DNA of 64,000 nucleotides from Vagococcus allomyrinae (GTDB lineage: Bacteria > Bacillota > Bacilli > Lactobacillales > Vagococcaceae), in the NCBI RefSeq assembly GCF_017829975.1, contig NZ_JAEEGA010000002.1, positions 458,033 through 522,032 on the forward strand. Direction: 5' to 3'. Below are positions 8,966 through 17,780 of the stretch, one piece after another (position 1 is the stretch's first letter; each line of letters begins with the position of its first letter). The position numbers were made by a program, and so were the translations under genes. The notes under the pieces are model-generated. The model ran no database searches and was not told the origin of the DNA. It saw nothing but the letters and a program-made list of their open reading frames with translations.

Positions 8966-9000
8966 GGAATCATATCACCGACAGAGAGGAAGACAAGAGG

Positions 9001-9978
9001 ATGACTCATTTAGCCAAAATCAGAGAGGTTTCTAGCACCTATAATGTCACTGCCCGTACCTTGCGTTATTACGAAGATATGGGACTGCTGACGAGCATTC
9101 GCAATGAGGATGTGGCGTATCGCATGTATGATGAAAAAGCTGTTAGGAGAATTGAACAAATCTTAATTTTACGAAAATTAAACATTAGCATCAAAGACAT
9201 TCAACGGATTTTTAGTGCCGCTGGTTCTGAGGTAGTCTTAGATGTATTGGGTAAAAAAGTCGCAACAATTGATGATGAAGTGGCCTTGTTGTTTGAGTTG
9301 AAAGAGATCGTTCTGGATTTCATCCAAGAGATTGAACAATTAAATTTTGCGGATACTTCAGATATTAAACAGCTCTATAGCAAAGCAAAAGATATTGAAA
9401 CCCAGATTGTGAATGTTGACTACATCGGCAAACCTACTAATATTAACCGCTTAATTGAAGTAACCGATCAATTAGATAAAAAAATTCCCGACGTCATGGT
9501 CGTGAGAGTCCCAGCATTTAAAGCTCTGACCTCTGGAGAACATACTTGGGAAGCGATTTTTAAAGAAGGAGGTTATATGTTTCAATTATGGCAGCATTAC
9601 CACTCATTTAAAACGGTTATTTTTGATTGCCTGGATTTCACATTGGTCAAGAATGATGAAGAAGGGGAAATGATTTGTGCTGTTAATGATGAAGTAAGTG
9701 ATGCAGATGTCAATCCTCTTAAGTTGATTGACTTTCCTGGCGGTTTGTACGCCATGGCGGTCAGCATTGACGAAGACGATGAAAGCATCCGAAAAGTTCA
9801 AGACAAAATTTGCCAATGGATCGAGAGAACAAATTTTGAATTAGATGAAAGCCGTTGTTTTATGTTCAACATGCCTTATTTGGATGAAGATAATCAGCAC
9901 CAACAAGACATCGAAAAAGGCCTTGGGTACCGACAAATGCAACGATACTTACCGATTAAACTGAAAGATGCTCAGTAG
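9001..9978 (+). CDS. MerR-family regulator with C-terminal effector-binding domain
   Basis: A 325-residue regulator. The N-terminal winged HTH (VSSTYNVTARTLRYYEDMGL) is classic MerR, followed by a coiled-coil dimerisation helix (about 90-140). A C-terminal domain of about 150 residues resembles the GyrI-like/BmrR effector-binding fold that binds small hydrophobic or cationic compounds. I chose the ATG at 9001, preceded by AGAGGAAGACAAGAGG, because a longer frame would run through the promoter. A bidirectional terminator follows. No obvious target efflux gene is adjacent on the same strand; the inferred target is its own promoter. Confidence 0.85.
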   Translation: MTHLAKIREVSSTYNVTARTLRYYEDMGLLTSIRNEDVAYRMYDEKAVRRIEQILILRKLNISIKDIQRIFSAAGSEVVLDVLGKKVATIDDEVALLFELKEIVLDFIQEIEQLNFADTSDIKQLYSKAKDIETQIVNVDYIGKPTNINRLIEVTDQLDKKIPDVMVVRVPAFKALTSGEHTWEAIFKEGGYMFQLWQHYHSFKTVIFDCLDFTLVKNDEEGEMICAVNDEVSDADVNPLKLIDFPGGLYAMAVSIDEDDESIRKVQDKICQWIERTNFELDESRCFMFNMPYLDEDNQHQQDIEKGLGYRQMQRYLPIKLKDAQ

Positions 9979-10022
9979 TTTTGTTTACTTTTTTGATTAA
10001 GCTAAAAAAAGTGGTATGACAT

Positions 10023-10070
10023 AAAAAGATAATCAATCAAAGAGCCCCCTCTCCAATTGATTATCTTTTT
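10023..10070. terminator. Bidirectional terminator
   Basis: AAAAAGATAATCAAT (10023-10037) is the reverse complement of the segment ending at 10070; the stem of about 14 bp is flanked by A and T runs. It separates the MerR gene (plus) from the ABC permease (minus). Confidence 0.85.
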
Positions 10071-10079
10071 GGCTTCATT

Positions 10080-11984
10080 CTAATTGGTCTCTCGCAAGCG
10101 AGTTACCAAGCTTTTCTTTTGTGTTTCTTTAAAGCAGATCATCGGAATTTGATAGGCCAGGCATAACATCAACGGGATGATGACTAAAAAAGGCGCTAAA
10201 GAGAAGTGATAAGCAGCTACCCACGAATCAGAGACGCTATTGGCCACCCAGCTATTAGCGACGACAATCGATAACAGCAAGCTTAGGACAATCGCTTTTG
10301 ATCCATAAGTTAAGCCTTCGTGAATCAACATCTCCTTAAGCTGTTTTTTAGTCATCCCGATACTCTCCAGGACAGCAAATTCGCGTTTTCGGGTGATGAT
10401 TGCCGTCAACATGGCATTCACAAAGTTCAATATGCCGATCACTGCCATAATAATCCCCAACGTATACCCAAGAATGACTTGTGCCAGCACTTGTGACTGA
10501 AAACGCGCCTGAAAACTTTCTTGAGAACTAACGTGATAGTCTGGATAGGATTGACTTAATTCTTTTTGCAGTTTCTTTCTTGTTGAGGTATTTTTAGTAT
10601 TAGCAAAGGTACTAATTCGCTTGCCCTCAGGAAAGTCTTGCTTAAAATTAGCAGCGGAAATCATGTAGTGAATATCTAAACCATTACTCTCAGAGACAAA
10701 CGCACTTCTGCCGATGTCCAAGAGGGTCGCTTTAGGTTCCATGACTGCCATTAGCTCATAGGACTTGCCTGCCAGTTCAATCTGATCGCCGACGTCATAA
10801 TGAAGACTGCCTTCACCGTTATCAGCTAAGGCAAAGGCGATCACATAATTGCCTTTTTGGAACTGTTCTGCAGCTAGCTCCCCAAAAAAGATCTTTCCCA
10901 TTGAAGCCGTAAACTGATCGGCACCAAAGATCCCCACATCGGTCCTACCTGTCGCTTTTAGTTGATCGTATTGTGTCATGGCTGCCTCTGTACTTTCCAA
11001 CCATGAACGAGGCCCTTCCTGTTGATAATAATTGAGAAGACGCGTCTTAACATCCGAATTCAACACCGCGGATTGTTCCGTGTAATAAACATCCCCCCCA
11101 GTGACAACGCCTTTAAGGTTCATATCCACCAGTGATTTGGGAAGTGCTTGTTGATTATCTGTGACTTGCATCGCTAAATCACTGCCGATAAAGGCGTCAA
11201 CGTAAGCGTCCTGATCAAAACTGTTTTGATAGACATAAAAAGTATTCATTAAGGTGAAGCCAAGGGTAATCGATAGAATCACGCGGAAATTAAGCTTTTT
11301 ATTGCGCTCTAAGTTATTTTTTGCCATGATTTTGGGGGTTAAGGTCTTCGTCGATTTTTTGGCTGATGCTTGCTGTTTAGTTTCATCCGTCACATAGGCC
11401 AAGGCCTGCATTGGCGAGACTTTGCCAGCTAGTTTGGCAGGTTTATTGGTGGCGATTAAAACGGTCAAAATTGCGAAAAGAGCGGCACCAATAAAAATCA
11501 AGGGATTTAACGATAACACATGTTTCGCTTCAAATGAGACTAAGACCAGTGGTACCACCACCATGCTAATAACAAAGCCTGCCACCAAGCCTAAAGGAAT
11601 CCCTTTGCGGCAAAGACTGATGCCTTGCTGACGAATCAAGCGCCCTATTTGCGTTTTCGTCGTGCCGATGGTTTTTAATAACCCATAATACTGAATATCT
11701 TGCGTCACTGAAGCCTCAAAAATATTGGAGATAATTAAGTAACCACTGACTAAAATAGACAGGATAACCATGATAGCAATCAACAGTCCTTGAGTGCTTG
11801 ATGAGGCAGCAATGCCTAGTTGAGCTAAACTGTCCAACATCGAAAAGCCAATTGAAAAAACAGTGGTAAACATCATGGTGGTTAAGGCGATAGCTAAAAT
11901 TGCCACGACGTTTCGCGAAGCCTTCCCTTGATTGCCTCGTCTGGCTAACAACTTAATAACAGAGCGGTTATCGTTCCGATTCAT
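10080..11984 (-). CDS. FtsX-like ABC transporter permease
   Basis: A 634-residue membrane protein with two FtsX-type units. Membrane segments lie near 26-48, 67-88, 127-150 and 158-180, then 233-252, a large external region (about 255-505), and 508-530, 562-585 and 590-612. It would pair with the adjacent ATPase in a MacB/Bce-like exporter or peptide-removal pump. Homologues of this style usually have a large external loop after the first membrane segment; here that loop is only about 15 residues. The gene starts 1 bp after the ATPase stop, so the two are translated together. Confidence 0.85.
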   Translation of the reverse strand: MNRNDNRSVIKLLARRGNQGKASRNVVAILAIALTTMMFTTVFSIGFSMLDSLAQLGIAASSSTQGLLIAIMVILSILVSGYLIISNIFEASVTQDIQYYGLLKTIGTTKTQIGRLIRQQGISLCRKGIPLGLVAGFVISMVVVPLVLVSFEAKHVLSLNPLIFIGAALFAILTVLIATNKPAKLAGKVSPMQALAYVTDETKQQASAKKSTKTLTPKIMAKNNLERNKKLNFRVILSITLGFTLMNTFYVYQNSFDQDAYVDAFIGSDLAMQVTDNQQALPKSLVDMNLKGVVTGGDVYYTEQSAVLNSDVKTRLLNYYQQEGPRSWLESTEAAMTQYDQLKATGRTDVGIFGADQFTASMGKIFFGELAAEQFQKGNYVIAFALADNGEGSLHYDVGDQIELAGKSYELMAVMEPKATLLDIGRSAFVSESNGLDIHYMISAANFKQDFPEGKRISTFANTKNTSTRKKLQKELSQSYPDYHVSSQESFQARFQSQVLAQVILGYTLGIIMAVIGILNFVNAMLTAIITRKREFAVLESIGMTKKQLKEMLIHEGLTYGSKAIVLSLLLSIVVANSWVANSVSDSWVAAYHFSLAPFLVIIPLMLCLAYQIPMICFKETQKKSLVTRLRETN

Positions 11985-11985
11985 T

Positions 11986-12690
11986 TTACCACTCTCCTTT
12001 TACAGCATGAGAAAGTGGGGCCTTTCGTTGTTTAATGATCCCATCTTCAATTCGCACAATCCGATCCGTCATTTGTGCCAACTCGTCATTATGGGTAATC
12101 ATGACAATCGTTTGGCCAAATCGTTGGGCACTTAACTTCAATAAGCCCATGACGTCAAAACTGGTTTTACTGTCCAAATTTCCCGTAGGTTCATCGGCGA
12201 GGATAATCGCCGGTTTGGTTGCTAAGGCTCGTCCTAAGGCCACCCGCTGTTGCTGACCTCCTGATAAAGCTCCTGGCAGATTTTCTTCCTTTCCTTCCAA
12301 GTGCAGTAGGTGAATAATTTCCTTAATATAGGCTTTATCATACTTGGCACCGTCTAGCTGCAAAGGTAAGACAATATTTTCAAAGACATTTAAAGTTGGC
12401 ACTAAGTTAAAATGTTGGAAAACGAAGCCAATATTGCGGCGCCGAAAAACGGTTAATTTATCATCTGACAATTGTGATAAGTCTATGCCGTCCACAATTA
12501 CTTGACCCGCTGTGGGGTAATCCAGTCCTCCCATCATATTCAACAGCGTTGATTTCCCACTTCCCGATGTTCCCACAATTGAGACAAACTCGCCTTGCTC
12601 CACCCTCAAGCTAATGCCGTCTAATGCTTTGGTGAGATTTCCTTCCTTGCCATAGTGTTTCGTTAGATTGATTGTCTGTAATATGCTCAT
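11986..12690 (-). CDS. ABC transporter ATP-binding protein (LolD/MacB/BceA-like)
   Basis: A 234-residue ATPase with Walker A GTSGSGKST (about 41-49), signature LSGGQQQR (about 143-150) and Walker B ILADEPTGNLD. The TGNLD ending is typical of the MacB/LolD/BceA group that partners FtsX-like permeases. It lies between the histidine kinase gene and the permease on the same strand, forming a regulator-kinase-pump operon of the kind that detoxifies cell-envelope-active peptides in Firmicutes. Confidence 0.92.
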   Translation of the reverse strand: MSILQTINLTKHYGKEGNLTKALDGISLRVEQGEFVSIVGTSGSGKSTLLNMMGGLDYPTAGQVIVDGIDLSQLSDDKLTVFRRRNIGFVFQHFNLVPTLNVFENIVLPLQLDGAKYDKAYIKEIIHLLHLEGKEENLPGALSGGQQQRVALGRALATKPAIILADEPTGNLDSKTSFDVMGLLKLSAQRFGQTIVMITHNDELAQMTDRIVRIEDGIIKQRKAPLSHAVKGEW

Positions 12691-12758
12691 ATCATTTCCT
12701 CTTTTCTTTTTGTGATACCCCTAGCATAAACAGCAAATATCACAGAAATCTCACCAAA

Positions 12759-13673
12759 TTAATGATTCGGCAAAAACACGTCTAAGGTCGTACCTGCGCC
12801 TACTTCGGAAGTCATCCTTAAATAGCCTCCTTGTTGCTGAATGATTTGATTGGTTAAAAAAAGACCAATCCCAACCCCTTCAATCTGACTAACACTTGGC
12901 GAACGATAAAAGCGTTGAAAAACTTGAGCCTGTTCGTCCTCTGAAATTCCCATTCCTGTATCGGTAATAGAAATACGCGTGTAGAGTTCCAAGGGCTGAC
13001 AGACAATCTGGATGGTTCCTCCTACCGGTGTATATTTCACTGCATTGTCCAACAGATTAAAAAAAGCCTCTGCTGTCCACTTAGGATCATGCTTAACGAT
13101 GACTTCAGGACACTCAACATGAATCTCAATCGAGCGTTTTTCCGCCTGAACCCCAATGTCGCTGATCGCTTGTCCAAGGGTTCCTAGCAACAGTTGTTCA
13201 CTGGGCTGGACGACAACAGCGCCAGTTTCTAATTGTGATGCTTTTAACATACCTTGAACCAATTCTGCCAGTTTATTCACTTGCCCCGTCAATTGCCTCT
13301 GCATCTCTTGGCGGTTGTTTTCAGCTAGCGGTTGCTCCAAAAGGGTGTCGTTCAGCATTTTAATATTGGCAATCGGTGTCTTAACCTGATGGGAAATATC
13401 GGCTATTAGCTGTTGAATTTGTTGGTGTTGTTGCTGACTGGCGGTTTGTTGAGCCACCAGCATTTCCGAGAGCCGTTTAAGCTTTAAGAAAACCTTGCTT
13501 GTTAAGGTTTCATCGTTTAGCTCAGCATCGATTTTATTGCCATTTGTAAGATTATCAATTTGAGCGTCAATTTGGCCAATAATTTTCACAAGTTGACGTC
13601 GTGTGTAATAAATCCCCCCTACTGACATCATCATCATTCCTAAACCAATGCCTAGCCAAATAACCTGATTCAT
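12759..13673 (-). CDS. Sensor histidine kinase
   Basis: A 304-residue kinase with one N-terminal membrane segment (1-22) and almost no external sensor. The H-box is ISHQVKTPIANIK, with the phospho-accepting His near 114. N-, G1- and G2-boxes follow (NLLDNAVKYTP, DTGMGISEDE, GVGIGLFL). A tiny sensor region suggests that the ABC transporter acts as the stimulus detector, as in BceS-type systems. The start overlaps the response regulator stop by 4 bp (ATGA), so it is translationally coupled. Confidence 0.92.
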   Translation of the reverse strand: MNQVIWLGIGLGMMMMSVGGIYYTRRQLVKIIGQIDAQIDNLTNGNKIDAELNDETLTSKVFLKLKRLSEMLVAQQTASQQQHQQIQQLIADISHQVKTPIANIKMLNDTLLEQPLAENNRQEMQRQLTGQVNKLAELVQGMLKASQLETGAVVVQPSEQLLLGTLGQAISDIGVQAEKRSIEIHVECPEVIVKHDPKWTAEAFFNLLDNAVKYTPVGGTIQIVCQPLELYTRISITDTGMGISEDEQAQVFQRFYRSPSVSQIEGVGIGLFLTNQIIQQQGGYLRMTSEVGAGTTLDVFLPNH

Positions 13674-14353
13674 GTCTTTTCACCTACCCACATATAACCT
13701 AACCCATACACCGTTTTAATGTAAACATGGTCCTGGTCTTCAATTTTTTTCCGCAACCGGCTAATGCCCATGGTCAACGCATGCTCATCCACATAGTCTC
13801 CTTCATCGTCCCATAAGGTTTGCAGCAATTGTTGACGGGTCAGGACCGCTCGACGATTCTCGATAAAAAGCTGCAATGTGCGAAACTCCAAAGCAGATAA
13901 ACTGACTAACTGCCCCCCACAACTGACCGTCATCCCAGTTAAATCCACGTCTAAATAACCATCTGAGTAACGCTGATTTTTTTGTGGCAGTAACCGCTTA
14001 AACAAGACATCGATTTTCCTCAAAAAAACCGCAATTGAAAATGGTTTGGTAATGTAATCATCGGCTCCGACATCATATCCTTGAATGCTATCAGCTTCCA
14101 TATCATTAGCTGTAAGGAAGACAACTGGTTTATCACTGGTTTTGCGAACCTCACGACAGAGACTAAAGCCATTTCCATCTGGTAAATTAACATCCAAAAT
14201 AAATAAATCATAGTCATCATGACAAAGAGCCATTCCTTCTTGAAAGGTATAAGCACAGGTCACTGCCCAATCTTTTTGCTCTAAATTATAGGTAAGGGTG
14301 GCAGAAAGGGTTCGATCATCTTCCACTAAAAGTATCTTATAAGTTGTTTTCAT
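13670..14353 (-). CDS. OmpR-family response regulator
   Basis: A 227-residue regulator with an N-terminal receiver domain (acidic pair ED at 11-12, phospho-acceptor Asp in LFILDVNLPDG near 54, Lys in ITKPFS near 103) and a C-terminal winged helix (about 130-225) of the OmpR/PhoB type. It is the first gene of a four-gene operon with the kinase, ATPase and permease, and probably controls that operon in response to envelope stress. The inducer is unknown. Confidence 0.93.
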   Translation of the reverse strand: MKTTYKILLVEDDRTLSATLTYNLEQKDWAVTCAYTFQEGMALCHDDYDLFILDVNLPDGNGFSLCREVRKTSDKPVVFLTANDMEADSIQGYDVGADDYITKPFSIAVFLRKIDVLFKRLLPQKNQRYSDGYLDVDLTGMTVSCGGQLVSLSALEFRTLQLFIENRRAVLTRQQLLQTLWDDEGDYVDEHALTMGISRLRKKIEDQDHVYIKTVYGLGYMWVGEKT

Positions 14354-14495
14354 GACTTAATTGTACCATGAGGCAAATGTTACCGTAAAGCAAGCACAGG
14401 TAAGTTTAAACCTGACCATTCTTGCCAGAAAATGCGAGGTTTTCAGCTCACTTATGAGTTACACTGGACAAAACAACTGAAACGGAGTGACACCT

Positions 14496-15005
14496 ATGGA
14501 CTATCGAATTGAACATTTAGACACCTTTAAACTAATGGGGTACCACATTCGCTCAACCAATTCATTTATGAAGGGAATGCGCGATTGCCCAGCTTTCTGG
14601 AAAAAAATGATCAAAGAAAACAAACCAGAAAGCTTGTTGCCTTTTATGAGTCGGCAACCATTTGGTTTAATTGGAGCAAGTGTCTATAATGTTGACGAAA
14701 CTGACAGCCAAAAGTTTGATTATTATATTGCTGTCGCAACAAATTCTGAGACACCAGCAAACTTAACAGACTATCTAGTTCCTGCTATGACTTGGGCAGT
14801 TTTTCCTTGTACACTAAAAACCAATCGCCAAACACAACGAAACATTGTTCGAAAGTGGGCACCAAAATCAGACTACCAGCTTTTAAACTCTGGTTATCAA
14901 ACTGGAAAAATGCTATCAGTTGCACCTGATTTAGAAGTTTACGGCTCAGGGGATGAGGTGGAAATCTGGGCGCCAGTTGCAAAGAAAGAGGTGATTGTTT
15001 CCTAA
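14496..15005 (+). CDS. GyrI-like / effector-binding domain protein
   Basis: A 169-residue stand-alone protein similar to the C-terminal effector-binding domain of AraC- and MerR-type regulators (GyrI-like): N terminus DYRIEHLDTFKLMGY, aromatic pocket residues, and C terminus DLEVYGSGDEVEIWAPV. Such proteins bind small compounds. I chose the ATG at 14496 because ACGGAG just upstream is a suitable RBS and overlaps the GTG of the longer frame. It is divergent from the response regulator operon and may belong to the same stress response. Confidence 0.8.
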   Translation: MDYRIEHLDTFKLMGYHIRSTNSFMKGMRDCPAFWKKMIKENKPESLLPFMSRQPFGLIGASVYNVDETDSQKFDYYIAVATNSETPANLTDYLVPAMTWAVFPCTLKTNRQTQRNIVRKWAPKSDYQLLNSGYQTGKMLSVAPDLEVYGSGDEVEIWAPVAKKEVIVS

Positions 15006-15024
15006 CTTAAAATCGTGATATACT
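14996..15024 (+). promoter_or_regulatory. Candidate promoter of the 15053 gene
   Basis: TTGTTT (14996-15001) and TATACT (about 15019-15024) lie 17-18 bp apart, just before the gene. The -35 overlaps the end of the upstream coding region. Confidence 0.4.
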
Positions 15025-15052
15025 CATTATTATGAACCTAGGAGATGATAGA

Positions 15053-15511
15053 ATGGCAGTCAGTGAATGGTACCAACCAAAAGAAGGCCGCGCTGAACAT
15101 TTAGTCTATTTGAACAGTAAAGCCAAAGAATTGGAAAAAATGCTAAACAAAGAAAAAAAGATGCTTATCCGCGGAGCCGCTGGCAGAAAATCCCCCTTAG
15201 GCGGCAGAGCTAAAATAGATGACATTGTCTATTTTGTTGAAACTGGGGGCGATATGATGGTCACTCACCGTGGCATCATCACAAATGTCATTGAAACGGA
15301 AAAGATGACGCCTGATGAGTCTGTCACGTTTGTCAATACTTACGAAAAAGAACTTAACCTGTCAAAAGACCAGTATAAACGCTGGGCTGGTAAAAAGTTT
15401 TTAGCGGTTTTTGAGATTGATAAACTGGAAGCCATTGAGCCTTTTAAATACCGTCGTGAAAAAAATATGGACGACTGGATCATCACAGAATCAATCGATG
15501 ACATTAAATAG
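15053..15511 (+). CDS. Hypothetical protein, 152 aa
   Basis: I do not recognise the family. It is a soluble, lysine-rich protein with a central beta-rich segment (KIDDIVYFVETGGDMMVTHR) that faintly recalls EVE/ASCH-like small-molecule or RNA-binding folds; this is a guess. The ATG at 15053 is preceded by TAGGAGATGATAGA. Its own promoter lies upstream and a strong terminator follows, so it is a single-gene unit. Confidence 0.7.
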   Translation: MAVSEWYQPKEGRAEHLVYLNSKAKELEKMLNKEKKMLIRGAAGRKSPLGGRAKIDDIVYFVETGGDMMVTHRGIITNVIETEKMTPDESVTFVNTYEKELNLSKDQYKRWAGKKFLAVFEIDKLEAIEPFKYRREKNMDDWIITESIDDIK

Positions 15512-15515
15512 ACCT

Positions 15516-15549
15516 AAAAACATCCTGTTAGATCTGACAGGATGTTTTT
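15516..15549. terminator. Bidirectional terminator
   Basis: AAAAACATCCTGT (15516-15528) pairs perfectly with ACAGGATGTTTTT (15537-15549) around an 8-nt loop. A and T runs on both sides let it serve the 15053 gene (plus) and the esterase operon (minus). Confidence 0.88.
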
Positions 15550-15611
15550 GGGATGCTCAAAATCATAACAACTCGTACAAGCATTATGCCTTAACTTTTT
15601 CAATATGCTCC

Positions 15612-16523
15612 TTATCTCATCTTCCGATTTACAAAATGGGCCAACCGTTCCAAAGCCTCTTTTGCCTCGGGAATCTTATCACCGCTACTTTGAAAGACAT
15701 GCCACATATCCGGACAGATATCGAGCTCTACTGCGACGTCTGCTTGGTTAAGTCGCTGTTCAAACCGAGTGGCGTCACTCAACAAAAGTTCTGAACTGCC
15801 TACTTGAATAAAGGTGGGGGGAAAGTTAGTCACGTCTCCATATAAGGGGGAAATCAACGGATCTTCCACAGGCTTCTGACCACGATAATCCTCGACACAG
15901 TTTGCTAAATCCGCCAGTGAAACCCGATGGTCTGCCTTTTGATTGGTCAGCATGGTTTCCCCAGTAAAACAGTTGTCTAATTGAGGCGACAACAAATACA
16001 CAGTCTTAGGCAAGTCAATCTGTTGCGCCTTAAGATACAGCAATGTGCTACACAATAAGCTAGCCCCTGATGAGTCACCACCAAATACCATCATTTCAGG
16101 GGAATATGTCTTTAGTAATGTCTGATAGACCTTGACAGTATCTACTAAAGCTGCCGGAAAGGGGTGCTCAGGCGCCAGTGAATAGTTGTGAATAAAGACG
16201 GGAATTCCCGTATGACGACTGATCAGCCCTCCTAATTTCCGGTGAGTAATTGCTGATCCCTGATTTAGTCCTCCTCCGTGAAAATGCAGAATCAGCTGGT
16301 CTTTAGCCCTCTGAGGCATTGCCTTCAGGCTAATCCGCTCACCTGTCACCTCAGCAATAGTCTGTTCCTGACAGATTAAATCGGCGGGGAAACGGACCTC
16401 TTTTGCACTGTCTTCCCATTCCTTTCGCTGGTTTTCAAGTGGCTCTGTTAACGCGTAATGACCATTTTTTTCTCGATCAATTAACATTTTATTAATCGCT
16501 GTTTGTGCTTCGCTACTTAACAT
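15612..16523 (-). CDS. Alpha/beta hydrolase (HSL-type esterase)
   Basis: A 303-residue carboxylesterase/lipase of the hormone-sensitive-lipase group. The oxyanion-hole motif is FHGGG, the nucleophile elbow is GGDSSGAS, and Asp (DPLISP region) and His (DMWHVFQ) complete the triad. It would hydrolyse short- or medium-chain esters in the cytoplasm. I chose the ATG at 16523 because AGAGGTAGTACG precedes it and lies inside the longer frame. It is the last gene of the FMN-binding, TetR and esterase operon. Confidence 0.9.
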   Translation of the reverse strand: MLSSEAQTAINKMLIDREKNGHYALTEPLENQRKEWEDSAKEVRFPADLICQEQTIAEVTGERISLKAMPQRAKDQLILHFHGGGLNQGSAITHRKLGGLISRHTGIPVFIHNYSLAPEHPFPAALVDTVKVYQTLLKTYSPEMMVFGGDSSGASLLCSTLLYLKAQQIDLPKTVYLLSPQLDNCFTGETMLTNQKADHRVSLADLANCVEDYRGQKPVEDPLISPLYGDVTNFPPTFIQVGSSELLLSDATRFEQRLNQADVAVELDICPDMWHVFQSSGDKIPEAKEALERLAHFVNRKMR

Positions 16524-16560
16524 CGTACTACCTCTTTTCTCAAAAATGCCTGTCATTAGT

Positions 16561-17145
16561 TTACAATAATAATTTGTTGAGTAGATATCTCAAGCTTTCA
16601 AGGGATTTTTCAGTCGCCGGCTTTTCGATAAACGCCTGTTGAAAGTAAAGTCCTTCCACATAAACAGCTAAAAACGCCGTTATGTTGATAATCTCTTCTT
16701 CCTTAACTAGCTCAGTTTGCTGGAAAAACCCCTGGAGTTGTTCGTCAATTTGCTTGTAGACAATCTCACTGATTTCATTATGATGCGTTCCTTTTTCGAC
16801 ATAGGTTAAATAATCATAGGTAGCAGGAATCAACGTTTCATGTATGTTAGCCAGTCTTTTAGTCAAAAAAACTAAATAGTCTTCAATGATCGCAGACTTG
16901 CTAATGGCGTTAAAAATCCGCTGATAATCTTCCTGATCGGCTGACATTTCTTCTTCTTTTAGCTTTAAAAAAATATCTGAGGTGTTGCTATAATAAGAAT
17001 AGACTGCGCCAAAACTCAACTCTGACGCAGTGACGATATCCTTCATCGTCACTGCCCGAAAACCTTTTTCCAAAAATAATTTTTTGGCACTCCTTCTAAT
17101 TTTCCGACGCATGTTCTCCTTGTGTTCTTCTGTCACTTTGGGCAT
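16561..17145 (-). CDS. TetR-family transcriptional regulator
   Basis: A 194-residue repressor. The N-terminal HTH (VTMKDIVTASELSFGAVYSYY) is typical and the C-terminal helical ligand domain is variable. The ATG at 17145 is preceded by AAGGAGTCGACTAAG, which lies inside the longer frame. It lies between the FMN-binding gene and the esterase on the same strand, and the 22-bp operator before the first gene suggests that it represses its own operon. The inducer may be a substrate of the esterase; this is inference. Confidence 0.88.
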   Translation of the reverse strand: MPKVTEEHKENMRRKIRRSAKKLFLEKGFRAVTMKDIVTASELSFGAVYSYYSNTSDIFLKLKEEEMSADQEDYQRIFNAISKSAIIEDYLVFLTKRLANIHETLIPATYDYLTYVEKGTHHNEISEIVYKQIDEQLQGFFQQTELVKEEEIINITAFLAVYVEGLYFQQAFIEKPATEKSLESLRYLLNKLLL

Positions 17146-17146
17146 C

Positions 17147-17533
17147 TTAGTCGACTCCTTTTTCCAAGGCATTTTCAATTGATTTTAAAATAACACGGCT
17201 GCTGTTGGTAGCGCCACTGACAGTGTCAACATCTGTACTTTGAGCAACAAGGACTTCCGCTACCACACCTTCTCCCTTTTCACCTCGATCTTTCACATGT
17301 TTAACTAACTCAATAGTTGTGATTTGCTGATCTTTTACATCCACCTTAACAGTGGCTTGCACAAAAATAGCATTAACTCCTCCTGTGTACTGACCATCTG
17401 CCACGTCTTTCAGACTTGGATGAGTCAGTTCAATATTTTTGACTTTCGTTTGATAGATTAGATAAGCACCACCATACAGACCTGCGCCAATCACACCTAG
17501 CGCTACCATTACGATTACAATTTTTTTCTTCAT
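17147..17533 (-). CDS. FMN-binding domain protein, membrane-anchored
   Basis: A 128-residue protein with an N-terminal membrane anchor (about 5-27) and an external FMN_bind domain. The motif DTVSGATNSSRVI (about 101-113) contains SGAT, where FMN is joined covalently to Thr in this family (by the flavin transferase ApbE in known cases). It would serve as an extracytoplasmic electron carrier. It is the first gene of a three-gene operon, one base before the TetR start codon. The pairing with an esterase is unusual. Confidence 0.85.
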   Translation of the reverse strand: MKKKIVIVMVALGVIGAGLYGGAYLIYQTKVKNIELTHPSLKDVADGQYTGGVNAIFVQATVKVDVKDQQITTIELVKHVKDRGEKGEGVVAEVLVAQSTDVDTVSGATNSSRVILKSIENALEKGVD

Positions 17534-17553
17534 GTTGTGTCTCCTCTCGTATT

Positions 17554-17575
17554 AAAACGAGAGATGTCTCGTTTT
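17554..17575 (-). promoter_or_regulatory. Operator upstream of the FMN-binding/TetR/esterase operon
   Basis: Perfect 9-bp arms AAAACGAGA (17554-17562) and TCTCGTTTT (17567-17575) with a 4-bp centre. It lies 21 bp upstream of the first gene's start, where a TetR dimer would block transcription. A further half-site CTCTCGT lies at about 17543-17550. Confidence 0.75.
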
Positions 17576-17715
17576 TAAAAGTATAGCACTAAGTTATCGT
17601 CGCCTTCATCAGACTCGAGACTGATTTTAAGTAATTGTCACTAATAGCTGGATTCCTTATTAGCCAAATCAACTTATCTACGATAACCTTGATTCGCCTT
17701 AAACGAAAAAAGGAC

Positions 17716-17766
17716 TTTACATAAAAAAGCTTTCATGATATTCTAACTTTAGGAAAACGATTACCC
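17716..17766 (+). promoter_or_regulatory. Promoter and possible operator of the LacI-family gene
   Basis: TTTACA (17716-17721) and TATTCT (17739-17744) are 17 bp apart. Downstream, GGAAAACGATTACCC (17752-17766) shares the core of the two operators before the epimerase gene and also resembles a catabolite-response (cre) element. Autoregulation or CcpA control is plausible. Confidence 0.55.
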
Positions 17767-17780
17767 AAGGAGGTCACCAA

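Noticed and set aside
8899-9000. N-terminal extension of the MerR protein
   Set aside because: It would translate through the promoter and operator, and the ATG at 9001 has a suitable RBS.
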